Positions 44,271 through 52,377 of a stretch of 64,000 nt of DNA are shown in pieces. Source of the stretch: Kineosporia sp. NBRC 101731 (GTDB lineage Bacteria; Actinomycetota; Actinomycetes; Actinomycetales; Kineosporiaceae); contig NZ_BSTC01000007.1 in assembly GCF_030269305.1 (NCBI RefSeq), forward strand, positions 124,001 to 188,000, given 5' to 3'. The notes beneath the pieces were generated by a model, which had not been told where the DNA came from, searched no databases, and saw nothing but the letters and a program-made list of their open reading frames with translations. The stretch's first letter is position 1; every line of letters begins with the position of its first letter. The translations under genes were made by a program, and so were the position numbers.

Positions 44271-45536
44271 GTGTCGCGACGACGTCCCCGGCTGCTGCGC
44301 CCGGCCATTGCGCTGGCGACGGCCTCGATCCTGGGGGTGGGCGCGGCGATCGCGTTCGGCGCGGTCCCGGGTAACTCCGCCAACCTGCCCCAGGGCAGCC
44401 ACCACGGCAGCACGGTGCAGCCGGTCGCCGGTTCCGCGGGTGATGACGAGCTGGAGATGACCACGGCGCAGGCGGCGAAATACGCCAGCACACTGGGAAA
44501 GCCGGCCACGAAGAAGCGGCGGCACGGCAGTACGCCGACCCCAGGCCCCAGTGCCACGCCGAGTAGCACCCCGGCCCCGACCGCCCCGACCAGCCCGACC
44601 AGCACGAGCACCCCCACCGACACCAGCACGCCGGACCACACGATGACCCCCGGCGCCACCATGACGATGCCCGCCGGTGACTGGATCCCGGTGGATGCGG
44701 CGGCCTGGAAGGCCCAGCTCGAGGAGTTCGAGGCACTGACGCCGCGCACCCCGCCGGCCACCGCGAAGAAGAACCCCGAGTTCAACGCCACCTGCACGTA
44801 CAGCCACTCGGGCAACAACGACCCGATCGTGTTCCCCGGCCAGACCGGGAAGTCGCACCTGCACTCGTTCTTCGGCAACGAGAGCACCGACGCGAACAGC
44901 ACCACCGAGGACCTGATGAAGTTCACGTCCACGACCTGCCGGCCGACCGAAGACCACTCGGCCTACTGGATGCCGTCACTGACCGACAAGAGCACCGGCC
45001 AGAAGGTGGAACCGAAAGAGCTGATCGTTTACTACGGTTCGCTGCTGGAGGACAAGACCAAGACGGTGCCGATGCCGAACGGCATGCGGATGGTCGTGGG
45101 GGATGCAAAGAAGCAGGAGGCCACCCCGGTCGGCACGGTGAACCAGTTCTGGTGCGCCGGTGGCCCGGCCGACGGCGTGGCCCGCAGCGACGACGGCAAC
45201 TGGCCCGTCTGCCAGGACAACGGCTCGCTGCACTTCCTGCAGCGGTTCCCGGACTGCTGGGACGGCAAGAACCTGGACAGCCCGGACCACAAGTCGCACG
45301 TCGCCTACGGTGCGCAGGGCACCTGCCCGGCCGCGTTCCCGGTCCGGATCCCGGCCGTCACCTTCGTCGTCAACTACGACACCGAAGGTACCCAGGCCGG
45401 GTTCGAGCTGGCCAGCGGAATGGCCTCGTCCATGCACTTCGACGGGTTCTTCGCCTGGGACACCAAGACCATGGCCGACCTGGTCAAGAGCTGCGTGAAC
45501 CAGCTGGTGACCTGCAACAAGGAGAAGCAGTTCTGA
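44271..45536 (+). CDS. Secreted DUF1996-domain protein
   Basis: 421 aa from GTG 44271 behind GAGAAGGAGC. An N-terminal export signal (LRPAIALATASILGVGAAIA) precedes a long Thr/Pro/Ser linker (TPAPTAPTSPTSTSTPT), typical of cell-wall-spanning stalks. The DUF1996 domain starts near residue 165: FNATCTYSHSGNNDPIVFPG, SHLHSFFGNE, TTCRPTEDHSAYWMPSL, FWCAGGPADG and KSHVAYGAQGTCPAAFPVRI. Conserved His (HLHSFFG) and Cys pairs suggest an enzyme or carbohydrate-binding fold outside the cell. The role of this family is not known to me. Confidence 0.88.
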   Translation: MSRRRPRLLRPAIALATASILGVGAAIAFGAVPGNSANLPQGSHHGSTVQPVAGSAGDDELEMTTAQAAKYASTLGKPATKKRRHGSTPTPGPSATPSSTPAPTAPTSPTSTSTPTDTSTPDHTMTPGATMTMPAGDWIPVDAAAWKAQLEEFEALTPRTPPATAKKNPEFNATCTYSHSGNNDPIVFPGQTGKSHLHSFFGNESTDANSTTEDLMKFTSTTCRPTEDHSAYWMPSLTDKSTGQKVEPKELIVYYGSLLEDKTKTVPMPNGMRMVVGDAKKQEATPVGTVNQFWCAGGPADGVARSDDGNWPVCQDNGSLHFLQRFPDCWDGKNLDSPDHKSHVAYGAQGTCPAAFPVRIPAVTFVVNYDTEGTQAGFELASGMASSMHFDGFFAWDTKTMADLVKSCVNQLVTCNKEKQF

Positions 45537-45560
45537 TGTAGTTCGGATCCGGCCGGTCGG

Positions 45561-45594
45561 GGCCGGTCGGGGTGCCACGGCATCCCGGCCGGCC
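45561..45594 (+). terminator. Strong hairpin terminator after the DUF1996 gene
   Basis: A 16-bp stem (two G-U wobbles) closes a two-base loop: GGCCGGTCGGGGTGCC pairs with GGCATCCCGGCCGGCC. It begins 25 nt after the stop. Confidence 0.65.
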
Positions 45595-45648
45595 TGGCGG
45601 CGAGGTAGGGCCCCAGGTGCGCCGTCCGGACCGGCGTGCTTCGCTCGG

Positions 45649-46059
45649 GTGGTGACCACTGTCGATACGCTTCTCCTGGCGGCCACCGCCGCTCACCTCG
45701 GCTTCCAGGTCACCGTCACGGCGCTCGTCTACCCGGCCCTGGCGCGGGTGCCCGCTCAGGAATGGGCACCCGCTCATGAGGCCCACTCGCGGGCCGTGGT
45801 CCCCCTCGTCATCGTGATGTACGGGACCCTCGTCCTGGCCGGCGGCTGGGCCCTGCTGTCCGGCCCGGGCGGTTGGACGTGCGTGGCCCTGGGCGCCGTG
45901 GCCGCCACCTTCGGGGTCACGGCCTGCGCGGCCCGGGTCCACGGCCGGCTGGGGACGGGGCACGACCACGAAGCCGTCAGGCGCCTGCTGTGGATCGACC
46001 GGGCGCGGGCCCTGACCGCCACGATCGCGCTCGCCGCGGCCGTCCTGGCGGTGCGGTGA
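45649..46059 (+). CDS. Small integral membrane protein, unknown
   Basis: 136 aa from GTG 45649. Four hydrophobic helices: TLLLAATAAHLGFQVTVTAL, a segment around VVPLVIVMYGTLVLAGGW, CVALGAVAATFGVTAC and ALTATIALAAAVLAV. Short charged loops contain HEAHSR and HDHEAVRR, the second His-rich. No family motif is recognised, though the layout resembles small actinomycete DUF membrane proteins. It is 41 nt from the convergent rtcB stop. Confidence 0.7.
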   Translation: MVTTVDTLLLAATAAHLGFQVTVTALVYPALARVPAQEWAPAHEAHSRAVVPLVIVMYGTLVLAGGWALLSGPGGWTCVALGAVAATFGVTACAARVHGRLGTGHDHEAVRRLLWIDRARALTATIALAAAVLAVR

Positions 46060-46100
46060 GCCCCTCTACGGCGGCCGAGAGCAGCAGGCGACGGTGGGCC

Positions 46101-47228
46101 TCATCGCCGGCGCCGCCCGTCGGAGAGGTCTTGCGTCTTGTAGGTGATGATCGGGACCGTGGTGGCCACCGGTGTGGCCAGGTGATGGGTGACCAGGTCG
46201 TCGACCACCTGCTCGATGCGCTTGTAGGCGGAGGGCGCTTCTTCGAACAGTAACTGCCGGTCGCCGCAGATCACGATGGAACCTACCGGCGTGCGCCGCA
46301 ATTCGGCCACAGTGTGCTTGGCCTGGTTGCGGCGCAGGGCGTCGGAGCGGGACATCTTGCGCCCGGCCCCGTGGGCCACCGAGAAGTTGGCGGCCGCCGG
46401 GGAGTGTGCGGCCACCAGGGCGGACGGAGTGCCGCGGGTGCCGGCGACCAGGACGTCGCGGTCGTCGCCGGGGGCCGCTCCCTTACGGTGCAGATAGACG
46501 CCGTCGCGGATCTCGACCTGGTTGTGGCACAGATCGACGACCGGGTCGGCTACGCGGGCCCCGATCGCCGTGGCCACCCGGGCGGCGATCGTTCGCCGGT
46601 TCAGCTGCCCCCAGCGCACCGCGGCGTCGTGGGCGGCCAGGTACGCCTGCGGGTCCGCGGCGGGACCGGCCCCGTGCTCCTGCGTGTGGGCGCGCAGGAG
46701 GTGCTCCCCGATGCCGCGCGATCCGCTGTGCACGACGAGCACCAGGTCGCCACGCCCGATCCCCAGCCGCTCGGCGTGCCCGGGGGCCTGGACGGTGTCG
46801 ACGCGGGCGAGCTCGACGAAATGGTTCCCCCGGCCCACGGTGCCGAATCCCGGCATCCGGTCGAGGCCGCCCAGGGCGTCCATCGCCTGGAGCTCCTCCA
46901 GCACCTCGCCCTCGGGTGTGACGGCCTCGTCGAGGTCGGGAAACCGCCGGGCCAGTCGCTCCGGCGCGAGCTTTCGCAGATGCAGCGGGAAAACGGCGAT
47001 GCCACAGCCGATGTCACCGCCGACCAGATGGGGATAGAGCACGCGTGAGGTCATGGCCGCGCCGATCGGCGCGCCCTTGCCCGGATGCAGGTCGGGCATC
47101 CCGGCCACGTGGACCATGCCGGGCAGGGAGGCGACCTGGTGGCACTGGTCGACGGCCGACGACTCGATCCAGCTGCGCGGGGAGGCGAAGACGGTGACGG
47201 TGGCCTGGTCTGGTGCGGAAACGGGCAC
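46101..47228 (-). CDS. rtcB: RNA-splicing ligase RtcB family
   Basis: 375 aa from GTG 47228, with AAGGA 5 nt upstream; the frame is open further but only as shadow. Family landmarks in order: DLHPGKGAPIGA, GGDIGCGIAVF (metal-binding Cys), GRGNHFVEL, VVHSGSRGIGEHLL, CHNQVEI, AGTRGTPSALV and HGAGRKMSR, whose His is the GMP-accepting residue. RtcB joins 3'-phosphate or 2',3'-cyclic phosphate ends to 5'-OH ends using GTP and Mn2+. It repairs or splices RNA, often tRNA. This is a second, mechanistically distinct RNA-sealing enzyme in the window besides the ligase at 18204. No rtcA or rtcR neighbour is seen. Confidence 0.9.
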   Translation of the reverse strand: MPVSAPDQATVTVFASPRSWIESSAVDQCHQVASLPGMVHVAGMPDLHPGKGAPIGAAMTSRVLYPHLVGGDIGCGIAVFPLHLRKLAPERLARRFPDLDEAVTPEGEVLEELQAMDALGGLDRMPGFGTVGRGNHFVELARVDTVQAPGHAERLGIGRGDLVLVVHSGSRGIGEHLLRAHTQEHGAGPAADPQAYLAAHDAAVRWGQLNRRTIAARVATAIGARVADPVVDLCHNQVEIRDGVYLHRKGAAPGDDRDVLVAGTRGTPSALVAAHSPAAANFSVAHGAGRKMSRSDALRRNQAKHTVAELRRTPVGSIVICGDRQLLFEEAPSAYKRIEQVVDDLVTHHLATPVATTVPIITYKTQDLSDGRRRR

Positions 47229-47386
47229 AGGAATCCTTGGGGAGGTGCGAGAGGGCATGACGGAGGACAGGGTGGAGCCGGGGAGGGGAATGTCCGTCAG
47301 TACGTCATGGCCACACTCTGGCCAAGGGGGTCCGGTCACGCAACGGATTTTCCCGTCGCGAGCGGTCCGGGTCGTGGATCCGCCGG

Positions 47387-48199
47387 TCAGCCGGTGATCA
47401 CGCCGAAGGCCACCGAACCGAGCGCCATCGCCGCGGCGGCCACCAGGAGCCCGAACGTGGCGCGCTGATAGAACTCCGCACTGAGCAGCTGGAAGGCCTT
47501 GCGTCCCAGCAGGAAGCCCAGGCCCGCGGCGATCCACAGCAGGGGGAGCCCGGCCGGCAGCACCCAGGCACTCGTCACCAGCAGGATGCCCACGCTCAGC
47601 GGCAGCCGCGCCACCGACAGCATGACGAGCGTGTCACGCACCCGCCGGGGCTCCTGCAGCCGCGCGTTGAGGTACAGGACGACGGGCGGGGCCCCGAGCG
47701 ACGTGCACGAACTGAGGAACCCCGAGACCGTGCCGACCAGCGGCGCGGCGACGCCCGAGTCCACCCAGTGGCCCGGGGCCCCGGTCGTGACGACGGACCG
47801 GCCCGGGAACCGGGACCTCAGCTGGTTCAGCACGGCCAGCACGACCGCCAGGGCGATGAGGATCTGCAGCGGGATCTGTGGCACCCGGGTCAGCGCGATC
47901 GCCCCCAGCAGGAGGCCGGGCACCGACCACAGGGACAACTCCAGGACGGCCCGCCGCGACGACCGGGGCCGGCTGCCGCTCGCCACCAGCACCAGGATCT
48001 CCACGACGAACCCCGAACCGATGACGACGCACACGGCCTCCTGGGGGCCCCAGATCATCGTCAGCAGCGGCATGCTGAAGATCGCGTAGCCGAAACCCAT
48101 CACGGCCTGCAACGCGGAGGAGAAGAGGATGATGAGGCCGGCCAGCGCGATCTGGGTGTTCCCGGGGAAGTCGAGAAGGGCGATGACAGCGTGAAAAAT
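47387..48199 (-). CDS. TauE/SafE-family anion permease with a probable ATT start
   Basis: 270 aa if started at ATT 48199. Downstream of the previous stop there is no ATG, GTG or TTG in frame until TTG 48112, which would cut the first transmembrane helix. GGAGGA (48209-48204) lies 4 nt before the ATT. The N-terminal helix is IALAGLIILFSSALQAVMGFGY, and the FGYAIFSMPLL and SGFLSSCTSLGAPPVVLYL segments match the two half-repeats of TauE/SafE permeases. About eight helices are visible. Relatives export sulfite, sulfoacetate or other sulfonates. It is 36 nt after the sulfotransferase stop, apparently the last gene of the operon. Confidence 0.8.
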   Translation of the reverse strand: MFHAVIALLDFPGNTQIALAGLIILFSSALQAVMGFGYAIFSMPLLTMIWGPQEAVCVVIGSGFVVEILVLVASGSRPRSSRRAVLELSLWSVPGLLLGAIALTRVPQIPLQILIALAVVLAVLNQLRSRFPGRSVVTTGAPGHWVDSGVAAPLVGTVSGFLSSCTSLGAPPVVLYLNARLQEPRRVRDTLVMLSVARLPLSVGILLVTSAWVLPAGLPLLWIAAGLGFLLGRKAFQLLSAEFYQRATFGLLVAAAAMALGSVAFGVITG

Positions 48200-48235
48200 G
48201 CAGTCCTCCAGGCCTGGTCGTAGGATCGATCCCGG

Positions 48236-49132
48236 TCACACCGCGTAGCCCAGCGTCCGGAGCGTACCCGAGGCGATGTTCTCGAAGTCCGCGATCTGCT
48301 CGGCGGTGAGATCGTGTCGGTACCGCCCGACGGGTGCCTCACTCAGCGGATTCTTGGTCGCCTCCGACGACGGATGGGACCAGTCGTGGGCGTGCAGCGT
48401 GTGGTCGACGAGATGGTGCTGCAGCATCTGGCTCGCGAACGGGATCTCGAGGAAGTCGCACAGGGCCCGGCAGGCCTTCTCGGGTTCGCCGACCAGATCC
48501 TCGTACCGGATCTCGTGATACCGCTGGGCGGGAGCCCGCAACCGGGTGGCCTCGATCAGGTTGGCCCACTTGTACGCCGTGTCGTCGATCGACCGGTACC
48601 CCCAGTCCGGCACGGTCCGCAGGTGCGACGCCGCCACGTCCCGGCCGTCGCGAATGATGTGGATGAAGCGGGACCCGGGGAAGATCTGCGCGTAGCGGTC
48701 CACGTCCTGGATCTTGCGCTGGAGCTTGATCCCCCAGGTCAGCTTGCCCGTGGTCGCCATCTTGAACTTCCCGATGCGATCCAGGAGCCGGCACCGGTCG
48801 CGCAGGGCCACGATGTCCCGGCCGTCCTGCGCGATCTGCTGCTCGACGAGGTCGGACAGGGTGGCCGGCGGGATGCCGTAGCGCTCGCACTGTTTCACGA
48901 AGTGGGCCACGTCGTAGTAAGCAGGGTCATTCGTGTCCGTGCCGGGGCCCAGGACGCGGGGGTCGCCCTCCCGCAGCAACCGGCACGTCTCGATCACCAG
49001 CGTGCCCAGGTTGGTGGGCTCGGCGAAATCGAGTTCCGGGCCGACGTCGAGGGCCGGGTGCGAGTCCAGTACGACGCTGAGGAGCGTCGTCCCGGAACGG
49101 TGTTCGCCGCCGAGGAGGAGGGGAGTGTTCAC
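48236..49132 (-). CDS. PAPS-dependent sulfotransferase
   Basis: 298 aa from GTG 49132, whose codon overlaps the aminotransferase stop (GTGA). The 5'-phosphosulfate loop is LLLGGEHRSGTTLLS (residues 5-19) and the 3'-phosphate motif is FIHIIRDGRDVAAS. Family-typical YEDLVGEPEKACRALCDFL follows. It transfers sulfate from PAPS to a hydroxyl or amine. In this operon the acceptor may be the product of the oxidoreductase and aminotransferase encoded before it. A longer upstream reading frame is only antisense or shadow of the aminotransferase. Confidence 0.88.
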   Translation of the reverse strand: MNTPLLLGGEHRSGTTLLSVVLDSHPALDVGPELDFAEPTNLGTLVIETCRLLREGDPRVLGPGTDTNDPAYYDVAHFVKQCERYGIPPATLSDLVEQQIAQDGRDIVALRDRCRLLDRIGKFKMATTGKLTWGIKLQRKIQDVDRYAQIFPGSRFIHIIRDGRDVAASHLRTVPDWGYRSIDDTAYKWANLIEATRLRAPAQRYHEIRYEDLVGEPEKACRALCDFLEIPFASQMLQHHLVDHTLHAHDWSHPSSEATKNPLSEAPVGRYRHDLTAEQIADFENIASGTLRTLGYAV

Positions 49133-50469
49133 GCGGACCTCCCGACCAGGGTGGCTCCGGCATCCGTGGTGGCGGTGTCCAGACGCGGGCCCAGTTGCTC
49201 CCACCACCGTGCCGCGACCGGCGGCGTCACCCGGAAGGCATCCCCGGCGAAGCGGGCGAACGCCTCGGGGCTGATGCTTGCGGCCGACGGGCCGGCGAAC
49301 GTTGCTGCCACCTCGTCGAACGTGAGCACGGCCTGGTCGATGTCGTCCGGGGTCAGGGCTGCGCTGACCAGGTGGGCGCCACCGAACTCCGCGTGCACAC
49401 CCCGCCGCCGCAGTTGCGTGTAGAAGCGCTGCCCGAGGTCGTCGTCCTCGAACAGGACGTGGAAGATACCGGCCGCGCTCAGTGCCCGGGCGGCCAGGCC
49501 GTGCCGGCCGAACGCCGCGTTGATGCCGGGCACCAGGCGGGACACGTGGTCGATGATGGTCTGGATCCCGCCGCCCCGCTGCAGCTCCACGGAGACCCGG
49601 GCGCCGGCGAACGGAGCCACTTCCCGCATGAAGGTGTTTCCCAGATAGGTCTTCTCGTGCGCCTCCAGGACGCTGCGCGCACCCAGGACCGCGGAGAGGG
49701 CCATGCCGTTGCACAGTCCCTTGCTCACGGTGATCAGGTCGGGACTCAGGCCCAGGGCGCCGTGCAGGCCGCCGTTCAGGAACCGGAATCCGGTCATCAC
49801 CTCGTCCAGGGCGAAGAGGGCGCCGTGCGAGCGGGCCAGGTCTTGCATCGTGAACAGGTCGGCCAGCGGCATACAGGTCGACTCGGGCGTGACGAAGACC
49901 GCCGCGACCCTCCCGGGGTGACTCTCCAGCAGCGTGCGCAGCCGCTCGATGTCGTACCCGAAGTCGACGACGCCGGCGTCGCGTCCCACCACGTCGGGGG
50001 TTCCCTTGTACTGCAACTGCCAGTCGTGCCACCCGTGGAAACCGGAGGTGAGGATCAGGTCGCGACCGGTGTGCACGCGGGCCAGCCGGACCGCGCCACT
50101 GGTCGCGCAGGAACCGGTACGGAAGAACAGGGCGCGCTGCGCGCACGGGAAGACCGAGCACAGGTCCTGCGCCACGTCGGTCCGCAGGCTGCTCATGACG
50201 CCCGGGAGAACTCCTCCACTGCGGCGCATCTCGTCGATCACCGCGTTCAGGACCGGTGCGTGGCCCATGCCCAGGGGAGCGGCGCCGGTACAGGACGTGA
50301 GGTCGATGTACTCCTGCCCGGCGGAGTCCCAGAAATGGGCACCCTGCCCCCGGTCGGGCACCAGGGGCATGCGCCGGTCCGCGTCCCAGGTACGGGAGGA
50401 GGTGATGGCCAGGGCCCGGTCGAGTTCGTTCCGGGTGGTGGGCGTCTGCTTCGTCGGCGTTGACGTCAC
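49129..50469 (-). CDS. PLP-dependent class-III aminotransferase, glutamate-1-semialdehyde-aminotransferase-like
   Basis: 446 aa. It has the GSA/class-III hallmarks: GFHGWHDW, EVMTGFRF, the cofactor Asp in ALDEVMTG (Asp222) and the Schiff-base Lys250 in ITVSKGLCNG. The region around GNTFMREVAPFAG matches the Thr/Ser-bearing loop of this fold. Here it is probably biosynthetic, converting a carbonyl made by the GMC oxidoreductase to an amine, rather than the haem-pathway enzyme; no hem genes are nearby. It starts 43 nt after the oxidoreductase stop and overlaps the sulfotransferase start. Confidence 0.9.
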   Translation of the reverse strand: MTSTPTKQTPTTRNELDRALAITSSRTWDADRRMPLVPDRGQGAHFWDSAGQEYIDLTSCTGAAPLGMGHAPVLNAVIDEMRRSGGVLPGVMSSLRTDVAQDLCSVFPCAQRALFFRTGSCATSGAVRLARVHTGRDLILTSGFHGWHDWQLQYKGTPDVVGRDAGVVDFGYDIERLRTLLESHPGRVAAVFVTPESTCMPLADLFTMQDLARSHGALFALDEVMTGFRFLNGGLHGALGLSPDLITVSKGLCNGMALSAVLGARSVLEAHEKTYLGNTFMREVAPFAGARVSVELQRGGGIQTIIDHVSRLVPGINAAFGRHGLAARALSAAGIFHVLFEDDDLGQRFYTQLRRRGVHAEFGGAHLVSAALTPDDIDQAVLTFDEVAATFAGPSAASISPEAFARFAGDAFRVTPPVAARWWEQLGPRLDTATTDAGATLVGRSA

Positions 50470-50512
50470 GATGAATACCTCGCAGGTTGGTCGGTTCCGG
50501 ACAGCTGGGTGA

Positions 50513-52006
50513 CTACCGGCTCAGGGGCGCAACGATCCGCAGGGCGTTGGCCATGATCGTCATGGTGGGGTTCACCGCGGTCGCGTAGGGGAAGTAGCCC
50601 CCGTCCACGACGTAGGTGTTGTCGGAGCTGTGGACGCGGCCGCCCGGGTCGACCACGGACGTGCCCGGGTCGTCGCCCGCGCGGCAACTGCCGAGAAGAT
50701 GAGCGGCGCCGCGCTCGTTGGGGATCACTGTCGTGCGGACGTCCTGGCCTCCGGCTTCCCGCACGGTGGAAGCGGTCACGTCGAGCAGTTCGCCCAGGCG
50801 CCGGTCGTCCTGGGGCGTCGGGCGGTACTGCATGACGATCTTCGGTTCGCCGCGCAGCGGACCGCTGCGGTGGACGCCTTCCACCTGCACCCGGTTCGAG
50901 CGCAGGGGAGTGTCGCCGGTGACGCAGTGCAGGCGCCATTCCGGGGTGCTGTGCTCGGAGAGTCTGGCCTCGTAGATGAGACCGCCGGGTCTCAGCCCCG
51001 ACGGTAACCGCTCGTAGAAGTCGGTCGTGCAGATGGTCGAGAACAGGGACGGGCCCTGCGATGCCCGGGTGGGCATGCGCGTCCAGACGTAGCCGCTCCT
51101 CTTCAGGCACAGGCCCCGCCCCACCATGTCGGTCTCGTTACCCAGTCCACCCGGTGAGCACCGGGTGGGTGAGCGCAGCAGGAGGGCGGCGCTCTGCGCG
51201 GCACCGGCGGCCAGCAGGAAGGTCTTCGCCCGGGTGACCCGCAGGGTTCCGGTGGCCAGGTCGACCCACTCCGCGCCCACCGTGGTGTCGCCGCGCACCA
51301 GGAGACGGCGCACGTAGGCGTTGCTGGTGATCCGGACATTGCCGGCGCTGGGTGAGGAGCGCAGTTCGCTGACGGCATCGGCCCGGGCGCCGCTGGGGCA
51401 GAGCTTCTCGTTGCACACGGAGCTGTACGAACAGGCCGGACGCCCACCGTGCGGGCGGGAATTCACGGCGACGGGGGTGGGGAAGCAGGAGATGTTCCGC
51501 CGGCCGGCCGCCGCCTCGAACAAATGTGCTTCGGGAGATGATTCATGGGCCGGAAGAATGGGGGGACCGGAGGGCGGCGCATTCATATCACCGGTGGCCG
51601 ATCGTGCAATTCCAAAGCGCTGTTCGAGTTGCTCGTACCAAGGCCGCAGGTCGGCGTAGCGAATCGGCCATTCCGGGGCCAGATCGGCTCCGGGCAGTTC
51701 TTCCTGGCGTCGGTGGAAATCACGCTCACGCATGCGGAAGAAGATTCCGGCGAAGCGGGTCATGCCGCCGCCGACCGCCGGTAGTGTCCACGGGTTGGCA
51801 GCGTCCGGCAGCACGGGCGCCGTGGCGGTGCTGCGGTGGTCGGCGCCGGCCATCACCGTGCGGGCGGCGAGGTAGTCCGATGGCCGGTGGGCGCCTTGAC
51901 CCACCTCGAGAATTTCTATTTTTAAACCTTTTTCGGCTAGCGCCAGGGCTGCTGTCGCTCCGCTGGCACCGCTCCCGACAATGCAGACGTCTGGATCCCC
52001 GGTGAT
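50513..52006 (-). CDS. GMC-family FAD oxidoreductase with a probable ATC start
   Basis: 497 aa from ATC 52006. No ATG, GTG or TTG lies in frame between the last upstream stop and the dinucleotide motif VCIVGSGASGATAALALAE. AAGGAG (52017-52012) lies exactly 5 nt before the ATC. A start at 51904 would delete this FAD site. Later motifs are the Cys-rich PACSYSSVCNEKLCPSGAR and the C-terminal VVDGGYFPYATAVNPTMTIM of GMC oxidoreductases, which oxidise alcohols with FAD. Codons ~23-32 are unusually AT-rich and include a TTA (51925-51923). First gene of the minus-strand operon. Confidence 0.85.
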   Translation of the reverse strand: MTGDPDVCIVGSGASGATAALALAEKGLKIEILEVGQGAHRPSDYLAARTVMAGADHRSTATAPVLPDAANPWTLPAVGGGMTRFAGIFFRMRERDFHRRQEELPGADLAPEWPIRYADLRPWYEQLEQRFGIARSATGDMNAPPSGPPILPAHESSPEAHLFEAAAGRRNISCFPTPVAVNSRPHGGRPACSYSSVCNEKLCPSGARADAVSELRSSPSAGNVRITSNAYVRRLLVRGDTTVGAEWVDLATGTLRVTRAKTFLLAAGAAQSAALLLRSPTRCSPGGLGNETDMVGRGLCLKRSGYVWTRMPTRASQGPSLFSTICTTDFYERLPSGLRPGGLIYEARLSEHSTPEWRLHCVTGDTPLRSNRVQVEGVHRSGPLRGEPKIVMQYRPTPQDDRRLGELLDVTASTVREAGGQDVRTTVIPNERGAAHLLGSCRAGDDPGTSVVDPGGRVHSSDNTYVVDGGYFPYATAVNPTMTIMANALRIVAPLSR

Positions 52007-52377
52007 GGCAACTCCTTGATGGTCGAGCGGTCATGAGGTCCGCGGGGGCCGTCACCCGGCTGCGGGTGGATGGTGGCGTGAAGTTCCTCAGGCGCGTCGG
52101 AAGCCGCTGGCAACAGCTCTTTTCGGCCGCCCGAGAAACGGGCTGTCTGCGGGCCGGTGGATGACGGTGCACACGGCCGGGCGGCGCCATTCGGTGTAAC
52201 TGCCGCGTAACAGAACAATCCGGACTCTAGCCCCGGTCCCAGGGGCCGTCAAGGAATCCTTCAAGATCACCTAAAGGTCCGCCCGGCATTCAGTGACGCC
52301 GCCGGTTTCACCGTGCGTTTACGTCGCGTTATTCGGGGTTCTTGCTTGATCTGGGATATCCGTGGAATGTTGGCGGC
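52007..52377. promoter_or_regulatory. Divergent control region between the oxidoreductase operon and otsB
   Basis: 371 nt without a convincing gene. A GCCCC (52230-52234) / GGGGC (52242-52246) hairpin and an AT-richer block lie in it. Both neighbouring genes start outward from here, so promoters for both must lie inside; I could not fix -35/-10 boxes with confidence. Confidence 0.45.
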
